Source: an uncultured Lachnospiraceae bacterium (GTDB taxonomy: Bacteria > Bacillota > Clostridia > Lachnospirales > Lachnospiraceae). Taken from it: 17,257 bases of DNA. Under the pieces are notes generated by a model that worked only from the letters and a program-made list of their open reading frames with translations, was not told the origin of the DNA and did not search any database. The position numbers and the translations under genes were made by a program. Each line of letters begins with the position of its first letter. Positions within the stretch are counted from its first letter, which is position 1. This document shows positions 1-7,073 of this stretch, piece by piece. The stretch is taken from positions 1-17,257 of the forward strand of contig CAOJQZ010000052.1 of assembly GCA_948441955.1 (NCBI GenBank), given 5' to 3'.

Positions 1-1402
1 CTTCTTCTGTCAGAAGGCTCATCATCTTCTGGCGTCCCTCCATCCAGTCTTCCGAAACGGTTCCGTTAAACCAATCCTGCATATTGTCAAGATACAGTGA
101 GTAACTTGTCAGCCAGTTGATAGCCGGGAAATGCCTCTTATATGCAAGAGCGGAATCCAGTCCCCAGAATACCTTTACAATACGAAGAGTCGCCTGTGAT
201 ACCGGCTCGGAGGTATCGCCGCCCGGAGGAGATACGGCGCCGATAACAGAAAGAGCGCCCTCTCTTCCCTCTTTTCCCAGAGATACCACACGGCCTGCTC
301 TCTCGTAGAACTCTGCAAGTCTGGAACCAAGATATGCAGGATAACCTTCCTCACCCGGCATTTCCTCCAGACGTCCGGACATCTCACGAAGAGCCTCAGC
401 CCAGCGGGATGTAGAGTCTGCCATAAGCGCTACGGAGTATCCCATATCACGGAAATACTCTGCAATTGTAATACCTGTATAGATCGAAGCCTCCCGGGCT
501 GCAAAAGGCATGTCGGACGTGTTTGCAATCAGAACTGTTCTTTCCATAAGAGAACGTCCGGTCTTCGGATCCTTAAGCTCCGGGAACTCATTCAGAACGT
601 CCGTCATCTCATTTCCGCGCTCGCCGCAGCCGATATAGACTACAATGTCAGCCTCTGCCCATTTTGCAAGCTGATGCTGAATAACTGTTTTACCGCTTCC
701 GAAGGGTCCGGGAACTGCAGCAACACCGCCCTTCGCAATTGGGAAGAACATATCTACAACTCTCTGGCCTGTAACAAGGGGCGCGTCAAGAGGAAGCTTC
801 TTTACATAGGGACGTCCTTTACGAACCGGCCACTTCTGCATCATAGTAAGCTCTCTGTCGCCGTCCTTTGTCTCTACGACTGCCACTACTTCTTCTACGG
901 TAAACTCACCGGATTTAATCTCCTTCACTGTTCCGGATACTCCGTAAGGAACCATAATCTTCTGCTCCACAACTGCAGTCTCCTGAACCGTACCAATGAT
1001 ATCGCCGGCCTCTACCTCTTCGCCTGCCTTCACTGTAGGAACAAACTCCCACTTCTTATCTCTTTTAAGGGAAGCAACCTCAACACCACGCTGCAGGTTA
1101 TTTCCTGAAACCTTCATAATATCATCAAGAGGACGCTGGATTCCATCATAAATGCTTGTAATAAGACCAGGTCCCAGTTCAACGGACATAGGAGCGCCTG
1201 TAGACTCTACCGGCTCGCCGGGACCAAGTCCGGACGTCTCCTCATATACCTGAATGGATGCCTCGTCTCCGTGCATCTCGATGATTTCTCCAATCAGACG
1301 CTGCTTACTTACACGTACAACGTCAGACATGTTCGCATCACGCATGCCGGACGCAATGACCAGCGGTCCGGCTACTTTTTTTATCGTACCTGTACTACTC
1401 AT
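1..1402 (-). CDS. ntpA: V-type ATPase catalytic subunit A (3' end cut by window edge)
   Basis: Catalytic nucleotide-binding subunit of the V1 head, which hydrolyses or makes ATP together with subunit B. I translated it from the ATG at 1402; 467 codons lie in the window, against about 590 in the family, so the C-terminal part is missing. The P-loop GPFGSGKT is at residues 232-239 (Lys238) and the catalytic-glutamate motif GCGERGNEM at 258-266 (Glu261). The bulge domain typical of A subunits lies between the N-terminal barrel and the P-loop. Further along, SRWAEALREMSGRLEEMPGE is the usual A-subunit signature. A GGTAAGG-type ribosome binding site lies in the 27-base gap after ntpG. It is the last gene seen of the ntpFIKECGA series; ntpB and ntpD should follow to the left. 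The identification is secure. Confidence 0.97.
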   Translation of the reverse strand, partial: MSSTGTIKKVAGPLVIASGMRDANMSDVVRVSKQRLIGEIIEMHGDEASIQVYEETSGLGPGEPVESTGAPMSVELGPGLITSIYDGIQRPLDDIMKVSGNNLQRGVEVASLKRDKKWEFVPTVKAGEEVEAGDIIGTVQETAVVEQKIMVPYGVSGTVKEIKSGEFTVEEVVAVVETKDGDRELTMMQKWPVRKGRPYVKKLPLDAPLVTGQRVVDMFFPIAKGGVAAVPGPFGSGKTVIQHQLAKWAEADIVVYIGCGERGNEMTDVLNEFPELKDPKTGRSLMERTVLIANTSDMPFAAREASIYTGITIAEYFRDMGYSVALMADSTSRWAEALREMSGRLEEMPGEEGYPAYLGSRLAEFYERAGRVVSLGKEGREGALSVIGAVSPPGGDTSEPVSQATLRIVKVFWGLDSALAYKRHFPAINWLTSYSLYLDNMQDWFNGTVSEDWMEGRQKMMSLLTEE

Positions 1403-1429
1403 TTGGACGAATCACCTTACCTTTCATTA

Positions 1430-1750
1430 TTATTCCTGCGAAAATAGGATATCCGAGCCTACCGCTACCTCTACTGATTTCTTAACTCCTGCAATTCCTG
1501 CCCCGGTATTGCCTGCAATACCCGGAATCTGAATGATTGCCGGAGTAAGCTGCTCCTGATATCTCTCTATCTCATGTTTCAGCTCCAAAGCCCAGTTCTC
1601 CGTAATATAGATAATCCCATATCCTCCGGAAGCCAGCCTTATAAGCTTTTCTGTAGCTTCTTCACGGGTACTTACCGGAAATGTGTCAAGACCCAGTGTT
1701 GCAAAGCCGTAAATACTATCATAATCGCCTAATACTGCAATCTTATACAT
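1430..1750 (-). CDS. ntpG: V-type ATPase subunit F (NtpG)
   Basis: Small central-stalk subunit (106 residues, normal for the family) that binds subunit D and helps couple the V1 head to the membrane rotor. The N-terminus MYKIAVLGDYDSIYGFATLG is the typical start of the family's Rossmann-like domain, with alternating strands and helices to about residue 75. A flexible C-terminal segment rich in Gly and Val follows, as in other F subunits. The ATG at 1750 overlaps the last 8 bases of ntpC, and its AAGGGAGATGT ribosome binding site lies inside ntpC, so translational coupling is likely. Its place between ntpC and ntpA matches the E. hirae ntp operon. The name follows E. hirae, where this subunit is NtpG; archaeal naming calls it AtpF. 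Confidence 0.92.
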   Translation of the reverse strand: MYKIAVLGDYDSIYGFATLGLDTFPVSTREEATEKLIRLASGGYGIIYITENWALELKHEIERYQEQLTPAIIQIPGIAGNTGAGIAGVKKSVEVAVGSDILFSQE

Positions 1751-2711
1751 ACATCTCCCTTACCCTTTCTCGGATAGAATCCTCCGGCAGATCATTAAGT
1801 TTTCCGGAAAGAATGATTCGCACCGTTTTAATTTCATTCTGTCTTGCTATTACATAAGCAATTACCGGACCTATGGTAAATGCTTTATATTTCTGCGGAC
1901 TGATGGTCTGAATAATGCGGTTGTCACACCAACGCTCAAATGCGGATGGGGAATCTGCAAGCGCCTCTGCACCCTCGGCATAGGATGTTCCCATAAGATA
2001 TTCTCTTATAGCGTCCATTCCGTTAAGCGCTGCCTTTGAAAGCTGGGACACACTTATACTGTCACATTCTGCCATTGCCCTTGTCATAAATTCTAATGAC
2101 TTCGCGGTTTTCTGCGAGCGCACGGCAATCTTGATGTCCGCGACAGCTACAGTAGACTCGGCATAATCCCGGATGATTGCATCCTTTGCCGCCTTCCCTG
2201 CCGCATATACTGCATCAAGCGCCGCCCTGTCAATAATTACATCGCACAGCTGGCCGTCTCTTGTATGAAGCATTGCCTCATACGCCTCTTCTGCTGCATG
2301 CTGCATACTCGGGGGAAGTTTTCCGAACTCCTTTTCTTTGACGATTTCAAGCATCGCCTCACCCGGAATCGACACATCCTCATAAAAAATATGTCTGCCC
2401 TGTTCCCCTGCGCATACATCCTTAATCGCTGCCTTCAGGTTATGGAAAAGCTTTGGATAAGATAACACATCAAATTTTTCCATATCTACATGAAGGTCCT
2501 TTACTACCTCCCAGATTTTTTCCTCTTCTCTGGTTAGTATTGCCTCCGCCTCTGCCGGGGTATCACTGTCCCCCCAGCCCCTTTCGGCAAGAAACTGAAG
2601 ACACTGCTCATAATCGGAACATGCAATCAGCTGATCGATTGTTGCATTTGAGAATAATGCAACCTCCAAGGCACGTATGCGCGCAACCGCGTAGGTATAT
2701 TGTTCACTCAT
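1743..2711 (-). CDS. ntpC: V-type ATPase subunit C (NtpC)
   Basis: Central-stalk adaptor (homologue of eukaryotic subunit d) that sits as a funnel between the c-ring and the D/F shaft. I start it at the ATG at 2711 (322 residues), because a GGAGGAG ribosome binding site stands six bases before it and the protein begins MSEQYTYAVARIRALEV, a standard start of this family. An in-frame ATG 12 codons upstream (2747) has no such site. The protein is almost wholly alpha-helical in appearance, with no membrane segment. The motif ERWCDNRIIQ near residues 255-264 and the C-terminal stretch with GPVIAYVIARQNEIKTVRII are hallmarks of the AC39/NtpC family. It follows ntpE with a 36-base gap and overlaps ntpG. 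Confidence 0.94.
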   Translation of the reverse strand: MSEQYTYAVARIRALEVALFSNATIDQLIACSDYEQCLQFLAERGWGDSDTPAEAEAILTREEEKIWEVVKDLHVDMEKFDVLSYPKLFHNLKAAIKDVCAGEQGRHIFYEDVSIPGEAMLEIVKEKEFGKLPPSMQHAAEEAYEAMLHTRDGQLCDVIIDRAALDAVYAAGKAAKDAIIRDYAESTVAVADIKIAVRSQKTAKSLEFMTRAMAECDSISVSQLSKAALNGMDAIREYLMGTSYAEGAEALADSPSAFERWCDNRIIQTISPQKYKAFTIGPVIAYVIARQNEIKTVRIILSGKLNDLPEDSIRERVREMYV

Positions 2712-2747
2712 GTTACTCCTCCTGCTTACGTTTCCTTGCTGCTGCAT

Positions 2748-3341
2748 TTATGCAAATAATAATTCCCGAACCTTGTCGGACAGGGTCTCTTTCTTTTCAT
2801 CAAACATAGCCCGAAGCGTACAGTTCTCCTCAATACCGCCGTAGGCAAGAACGAAACCATTCTCAATATTTCTGCCTTCTTCTGAGACCTTCAGGCTTCC
2901 TCCTCTGGCCTCGGAAAGCTTTTTCACCTCTGCTCCATATCCCTTTGGCATTCGCTTAAGATCTGCATACGAGAAATAAATCTCTCCCTCCTGCGGCAGT
3001 ACATATTTGTCAAGCAGCTTAAGCAGCATCTCAAAATATTTATCTGCCTTCATGCCTGCAAGTGACTCATACGACTTTTCCAGCATCTCGCTGATTAACT
3101 CCTGTTTTGCAGAAAGGATTTTTGTTCTTTTCTGCAAATCTATGGAAGATAAAACTCTTTCCTTGTAATTTGCCACTTCTGCCTCAGACTTTCGGGAAAT
3201 GCTTTCGCTTATTCTGGCCGCTTCCTCATTTGCCTGGTTTATTATCTCTTCTGCTTTTGCCTCGGCTTCTTCAACTCTTGCCTCGGCAGCCGCTTTTGCT
3301 TCCTCCAGGATCTGTCTTGTCATCTTATCTAATCCAGCCAT
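2748..3341 (-). CDS. ntpE: V-type ATPase subunit E (NtpE), peripheral stalk
   Basis: Peripheral-stalk subunit that pairs with the ntpF product (G/H-like) and ties the A3B3 head to subunit I. It has 197 residues, as expected. The first ~100 residues form a long charged helix rich in Ala, Glu and Lys (for example EARVEEAEAKAEEIINQANE) suited to a right-handed coiled coil. The last ~90 residues form the globular domain that binds the head, with NGFVLAYGGIEENCTLRAMF near 160-180 as the family signature. The ATG at 3341 has an AAGGAG ribosome binding site about ten bases upstream. It sits between ntpK and ntpC, the order seen in E. hirae. Confidence 0.93.
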   Translation of the reverse strand: MAGLDKMTRQILEEAKAAAEARVEEAEAKAEEIINQANEEAARISESISRKSEAEVANYKERVLSSIDLQKRTKILSAKQELISEMLEKSYESLAGMKADKYFEMLLKLLDKYVLPQEGEIYFSYADLKRMPKGYGAEVKKLSEARGGSLKVSEEGRNIENGFVLAYGGIEENCTLRAMFDEKKETLSDKVRELLFA

Positions 3342-3384
3342 GGCTTACGCACTCCTTTTCCTAATTTTCCCAACTCCTGCTACC

Positions 3385-3870
3385 TTAAATCTGAACTGCG
3401 TTTACAGCCAGAATAGAAATCAGAAGTGCAAGAATTGCGTATGTCTCAACCATCGCCGGGAACAGCATAGCCTTACCGAACTGATCCGGCTTCTTTGCTA
3501 CAATTCCGATAGACGCCGCAGATGTCATTCCCTGATATTTACCGGAGATAAGACCTACGATACCGATTGGCATACATGCTGCAAGAATCAAAAGACCTGT
3601 CTGCGGGTCAAGCGCTGCTGCTCCGCCGCCAAGAAGTCCAACCTTGGAAAGTGTGATAAATCCAACCAGCAGTCCATAAATACCCTGTGTACCAGGAAGA
3701 AGCTGCATGATAAGAACCTTGGCAAATTTGCTTGGATCCTCTGTTACAACACCTGCTGCGGCCTGACCTGCAATACCTACGCCGATTGCCGAGCCTGCTC
3801 CTGCAAGAAATACTGCTACTGCTGCGCCAAGTAACGCATAAACAAGTCCTAAATTACTCCAAATACTCAT
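3385..3870 (-). CDS. ntpK: V-type ATPase rotor proteolipid K, probably Na+-binding
   Basis: Membrane rotor subunit that carries the transported ion. It has 161 residues and four hydrophobic helices (about 8-32, 50-76, 90-112 and 134-160), the duplicated two-hairpin form of V-type rings. Only one acidic ion-site residue is present: Glu142 in FPAMVETYAILALL of helix 4. By alignment from memory to E. hirae NtpK, residues Leu58, Thr61 and Gln62 (in LLPGTQGIYG), Gln113 (in GKYQGMTS) and Glu142 match the Na+ ligands Leu61, Thr64, Gln65, Gln110 and Glu139; Tyr65 matches Tyr68. Sodium rather than proton coupling is therefore likely, though not proven. The start codon is two bases after the ntpI stop, and its AAGGAGG site lies inside the end of ntpI. 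Confidence 0.96.
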   Translation of the reverse strand: MSIWSNLGLVYALLGAAVAVFLAGAGSAIGVGIAGQAAAGVVTEDPSKFAKVLIMQLLPGTQGIYGLLVGFITLSKVGLLGGGAAALDPQTGLLILAACMPIGIVGLISGKYQGMTSAASIGIVAKKPDQFGKAMLFPAMVETYAILALLISILAVNAVQI

Positions 3871-3872
3871 GA

Positions 3873-5888
3873 TTAATTTTCCTCCTTAATATCTACATAT
3901 TTTGTATCTGATTTGAATGGTTCAAATGGTTTTCCGCCGCCTTCATAAAACTTTCCGAAAAATTCTACGAACTGGAGACGGTTGGTGTGCACATATGCAC
4001 CTAAAAGGTTAATTGCAAGATTCAGCGTATGTCCTACGATAAACACAAGGATGAATCCAATCACCCCCACGATTCCTTTGCCGAACATGCTTCCCATCTG
4101 ATTAACTACGGATGCAATAACGCCTGTGGCAAGGCCAAGGGCCAGGAGACGCGAGTAGGACAACACGTCGCTGAGCCATCCTGTAATATTATAAATGTCA
4201 TAAGCTCCAAGAGCGATTCTAAGTACCGGGTTTTTATTCTCACGGCCGGACATCAGCACAAGCCCCAATGCCCCGATAATCGCAAGCGCCTTTGCAATTG
4301 TATTAAGAACCGGCGGAAACACAATCTGTGTCTGTGCAATGGATGCAAATATATCTGTCGGAAGAAGCATAAGAATCAGTCCAATCAGAAATGCAAACCA
4401 AAGAACAACATCACAGAAGAAATCTAACACCCTGCCGTCCTTTAATTCCATGTACCCCTTAATTCCAAGCCCCACAAACAAATGGACAACGCCAAATGCA
4501 AGAGAATATACAAGAAGCCGCATAGGATCATTCAGCGGAATAAACCAGAGCGCCGGTATCACAACTTTGTGGCCGAAGAACACCTCTGAGACTATATCCA
4601 CTACGTTTCCAAAATATCCGCCGAACAGGATTCCCCATACCATTGTGGATACTCCGCAGAACATAAACATTTTAAGCGACTTATGCATGCTCCCGCCCAT
4701 ACGGGGAAACTTTTTCAATACTACAAAGCATGCAATGGCTATAATTGCTCCGTACGCTGCGTCAGACAGCATCATGCCAAAAAAGAATACATAAAAAAAT
4801 GACATGATTGTTGTAGGATCAAATTCCCCTTTGTGGGGAAGGCCATATGATTCAAGCACTCCTTCCACGCTGGAAGAAAAACTATTGTTGGAAAGGAGTG
4901 TCGGAGGTTCCTCATCCTCCTTTATATCTTCAATATCAAAGACGCAGTCAAATTTCTCCTCTATCGCTTTCGACAGCACACGCACATATCTTCTGGGTAC
5001 ATATCCGCTTATGACAAACGTCCTCTGAGACTGCGGCAGTGTCCCCAGCACCTCGTATTTTTCTGCCCGTGTACGGAAATAATCACTGACAAGCTCAAGC
5101 TCTTTCCTGCTGTCCCCACAGCCTTTGATCGTCTCCTCTGCTTCTGCGATCTCCTTATTCAGTTTTTCTATCTCGGCTTCCAATATTTCTTTCTGTCTGG
5201 CCGGCGTATTTTGGATTACCTGGGAAGGCTTTGCAAATCCGCATAATCTGAGGGCCTCCTCCACCTTCTCCTCATCTGTCTTAAGGCAGATAACCGCAAG
5301 ACAGAGCATATCCTTGTCACTATAGATAACCTGAATATCAACTCCAACAGGCTCCGGTTCCACCTGCGCAAGCTTTTCATACAACGTTTCTACGGTAACC
5401 TCCGCTGCTACCGTTCCGATAAGAAGCGCAGTTTTTCTTGTCCCCGCAAGGTTCATCGGCACATCCAGAGTAAGCCATGGTATCAAAGCTTCTATCTGAT
5501 TTTCTATTTTTAATATATTTGCCTTTGCTTCGGCAATCTCTTTATTCTTTCCAATAAGAAGATTTGCCTTCCGGATGACTTCCTGCTTCTCGTCAGCCGC
5601 CCGGGCAAATTCAGTTTTTTCAACCAGAGTCTTCCCCTCCAGGCTGGACAGCAGTGACTTTTTAAGCGGTGCATAGGTATCCAGCACCATAAGAGCCTGA
5701 TCTGCCGTCTGCGCGTTTCTCTCAAAGGTCTGTCGGGCATTCACTGTATCCATCTTCTTAAAGCCTTCTTCCTCTTCGGCAATCTGACTCATTTCCATGA
5801 CGCCGAGAGACTGTATCTTTTCCAAGATAGCTTTACGGTCCTTTTTTAATCCGCAGATACTAATTCTTTGCATCTGCAATACTGCCAT
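3873..5888 (-). CDS. ntpI: V-type ATPase membrane stator subunit I (a-type)
   Basis: Membrane stator that forms the ion half-channels against the K ring and anchors the peripheral stalks. It has 671 residues, normal length. Residues 1 to about 355 are a soluble two-lobed arm with long coiled-coil helices (about 50-135 and 228-275). From about 360 there are seven or eight membrane helices, beginning with SFFYVFFFGMMLSDAAYG. The essential arginine of this family is Arg580 in LSYSRLLALGLATG. The C-terminal motif HTNRLQFVEFFGKFYEGGG is also typical. The ATG at 5888 follows an AAGGAGG site. It lies 37 bases after ntpF and 2 bases before ntpK. Confidence 0.97.
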   Translation of the reverse strand: MAVLQMQRISICGLKKDRKAILEKIQSLGVMEMSQIAEEEEGFKKMDTVNARQTFERNAQTADQALMVLDTYAPLKKSLLSSLEGKTLVEKTEFARAADEKQEVIRKANLLIGKNKEIAEAKANILKIENQIEALIPWLTLDVPMNLAGTRKTALLIGTVAAEVTVETLYEKLAQVEPEPVGVDIQVIYSDKDMLCLAVICLKTDEEKVEEALRLCGFAKPSQVIQNTPARQKEILEAEIEKLNKEIAEAEETIKGCGDSRKELELVSDYFRTRAEKYEVLGTLPQSQRTFVISGYVPRRYVRVLSKAIEEKFDCVFDIEDIKEDEEPPTLLSNNSFSSSVEGVLESYGLPHKGEFDPTTIMSFFYVFFFGMMLSDAAYGAIIAIACFVVLKKFPRMGGSMHKSLKMFMFCGVSTMVWGILFGGYFGNVVDIVSEVFFGHKVVIPALWFIPLNDPMRLLVYSLAFGVVHLFVGLGIKGYMELKDGRVLDFFCDVVLWFAFLIGLILMLLPTDIFASIAQTQIVFPPVLNTIAKALAIIGALGLVLMSGRENKNPVLRIALGAYDIYNITGWLSDVLSYSRLLALGLATGVIASVVNQMGSMFGKGIVGVIGFILVFIVGHTLNLAINLLGAYVHTNRLQFVEFFGKFYEGGGKPFEPFKSDTKYVDIKEEN

Positions 5889-5925
5889 AGCCGCATCCCT
5901 CCTTTTCTATTAATTATTTCTGATT

Positions 5926-6234
5926 TTAGACAAGCTCTGCAATAACTTCCGATATTACTTCGCTCTCTTTTGCTCTTGCCCTTTCCTTCAAGACTGAAAT
6001 TTCTTTCTCCACTCCCGCAAGAGCATCCTGTATGGACTTTTCACCAGCCTGTTTCTCCATATCAAGGATTACCCGCGCTTTATTTTTTGCATCGGTTTCA
6101 GACTGGTATTTTAAACTATCAGCCTCTGTTCCGGCGTTCTCCAGGATAGAGGCGCATTTTTCGTCAGCTTCTTTCATCAGCCTCTCAGCCTCACGCTCTG
6201 TTTCCTTGATAGTCTTGATGGTTTCTTCTACCAT
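5926..6234 (-). CDS. ntpF: V-type ATPase subunit G/H-like peripheral stalk protein (NtpF)
   Basis: First gene of the ATPase operon. Its 102-residue product is a nearly continuous charged helix (KETEREAERLMKEADEKCAS and onward) with heptad-like spacing and no membrane segment. This fits the G-type peripheral stalk subunit that forms a heterodimer with subunit E. Databases call such proteins V-type ATP synthase subunit H or NtpF. Sequence identity in this family is low, so the call rests on size, coiled-coil character and its place before ntpI, as in E. hirae. The ATG at 6234 is preceded by an AGGTGG site. A consensus promoter lies about 40 bases upstream. Confidence 0.85.
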   Translation of the reverse strand: MVEETIKTIKETEREAERLMKEADEKCASILENAGTEADSLKYQSETDAKNKARVILDMEKQAGEKSIQDALAGVEKEISVLKERARAKESEVISEVIAELV

Positions 6235-6270
6235 TTCTTCACCACCTTTCTTTCAATTCTTACTTTACAA

Positions 6271-6299
6271 ATTATAATCTTTTTTTACTGGAAAGTCTA
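6271..6299 (-). promoter_or_regulatory. Probable sigma-A promoter of the ntp operon
   Basis: Reading the minus strand, TAGACT (6299-6294) and a perfect TATAAT (6276-6271) are separated by exactly 17 bases. Transcription would begin near 6264, giving a leader of about 30 bases before the ntpF start codon. No operator or riboswitch is visible in that short leader. trmL lies upstream on the same strand and I see no clear terminator between them, so some read-through from trmL is possible. Confidence 0.65.
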
Positions 6300-6374
6300 G
6301 GAATTTGTAGCTTTTTCATTCCTTTTTTGTGCAATTCCCTTTTTTTCCCGATTTTGCGGGAATATCGTATATCT

Positions 6375-6866
6375 TTACCAGGAAAGCCGATGCAGATGCC
6401 CTTTTAAACTCATTCCCTGAAAATAATTCTGCCTTAATGCTTCATAAAGAACAATTGCAGCAGAATTTCCAAGGTTTAGTGAACGGATTTCTTCCGCCAT
6501 AGGTATCCTTATGCATTCTTCCTTATGTTGCACCAAAATTTCTTCTGGTATTCCCGCGCTTTCTTTTCCAAACATAATATATGCATCAGGCTCATAGTTT
6601 ACCTCTGTATATAATTTGTCCGCTTTCGTAGTCGCCATATAAAGCTTCGCGTCCGGATTCCGATTTAAAAAATCCTCGTAATTAATGTATGTAGTAACAT
6701 CAAGCAGTCTCCAGTAATCCATTCCCGCACGCTTAAGATTTTTTTCGTCCAGCCGGAAGCCCAGTGGCTCAATCAGATGAAGCCTTGCGCCCGCAGCCAC
6801 ACAGGTACGTCCGATATTTCCGGTATTAGCTGGAATTTCCGGTTCATGCAATACGATATTCAGCAC
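6375..6866 (-). CDS. trmL: tRNA (cytidine/uridine-34 2'-O)-methyltransferase TrmL
   Basis: SPOUT-family enzyme that uses S-adenosylmethionine to methylate the ribose of the wobble base in certain leucine tRNAs; it acts as a homodimer in the cytoplasm. Its 163 residues match the YibK/TrmL size (157 in E. coli). Motif 1 is PANTGNIGRTC (residues 12-22), motif 2 contains FGKESAGIPEEIL (99-111), and motif 3, which forms the knot and cofactor pocket, contains IPMAEEIRSLNLGNSAAIVL (121-140). There is no additional RNA-binding domain. The start is GTG at 6866, giving MLNIVLHEPE, with a purine-rich GGGAGGGGG site just upstream. It appears to be a single-gene unit with its own promoter, divergent from the reductase gene at 7074. 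Confidence 0.95.
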   Translation of the reverse strand: MLNIVLHEPEIPANTGNIGRTCVAAGARLHLIEPLGFRLDEKNLKRAGMDYWRLLDVTTYINYEDFLNRNPDAKLYMATTKADKLYTEVNYEPDAYIMFGKESAGIPEEILVQHKEECIRIPMAEEIRSLNLGNSAAIVLYEALRQNYFQGMSLKGHLHRLSW

Positions 6867-6912
6867 TCTTCCCCCTCCCTTCGATAAAATACTTCATTAA
6901 GCGTTTGCTACT

Positions 6913-6941
6913 ATTCTAACGAATATCGCATTTGCAGTCAA
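6913..6941 (-). promoter_or_regulatory. Probable sigma-A promoter of trmL
   Basis: On the minus strand TTGACT (6941-6936) is followed after exactly 17 bases by TAGAAT (6918-6913). Each hexamer matches consensus at five of six positions. Transcription would begin near 6906, about 40 bases before the GTG start of trmL. Confidence 0.7.
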
Positions 6942-6963
6942 CCACATTTTAATTCTTTTTCTC

Positions 6964-6978
6964 ATAGATATTATCTAT
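6964..6978. repeat. 15-bp perfect palindrome in the divergent intergenic region
   Basis: ATAGATA-T-TATCTAT is a perfect 7-1-7 inverted repeat between the trmL promoter and the promoter of the plus-strand reductase gene. It has the size of a binding site for a dimeric regulator and lies about 30 bases upstream of the reductase -35 region. The sequence is AT-rich, so chance is possible, and I do not recognise a known regulator consensus. Confidence 0.4.
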
Positions 6979-7006
6979 ATATATGCCCGTGTATTATATT
7001 TTTCAA

Positions 7007-7036
7007 TTATCAGAAATATCGTATAAATGTTATGAT
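7007..7036 (+). promoter_or_regulatory. Probable extended -10 promoter of the reductase gene
   Basis: TGT-TATGAT (7028-7036) is an extended -10 element (TGn before a hexamer matching consensus at five of six positions). A weak -35 candidate, TTATCA (7007-7012), lies 18 bases upstream. Transcription would begin near 7043, about 30 bases before the ATG at 7074, leaving room for the AAGGAGG site at 7059-7065. Confidence 0.5.
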
Positions 7037-7040
7037 ATTT
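7014..7040. promoter_or_regulatory. Operator-like inverted repeat over the reductase -10 box
   Basis: AAATATC (7014-7020) and GATATTT (7034-7040) are perfect 7-base inverted arms separated by 13 bases. The right arm overlaps the proposed -10 box, so a protein bound here could block RNA polymerase. The spacing places the arm centres two helical turns apart. I cannot name a regulator. Confidence 0.35.
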
Positions 7041-7073
7041 ACAATCAGCAACATACACAAGGAGGAAGCGATT

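Noticed and set aside
674..1108. Open frame of 144 codons on the plus strand, and similar long plus-strand frames at 3199-3834, 12329-13114, 13897-14481 and 16532-17095.
   Set aside because: These are antisense shadows of ntpA, ntpE/ntpK, the VanW gene, the radical SAM gene and tadA. They lack ribosome binding sites and read as low-complexity or Cys/Leu/Ser-rich translations with no family resemblance.
6345..6362. TTCCCG-ATTTTG-CGGGAA hairpin between trmL and the ntp promoter, considered as the trmL terminator.
   Set aside because: On the minus strand the stem is followed by a run of A, not T. The T-run lies before the stem on the plus strand, where no gene ends. It does not fit an intrinsic terminator for either direction.
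6867..7073. Possible riboswitch or leader RNA in the divergent region between trmL and the reductase gene.
   Set aside because: Promoter positions leave leaders of only about 40 and 30 bases, and no conserved riboswitch core is visible.
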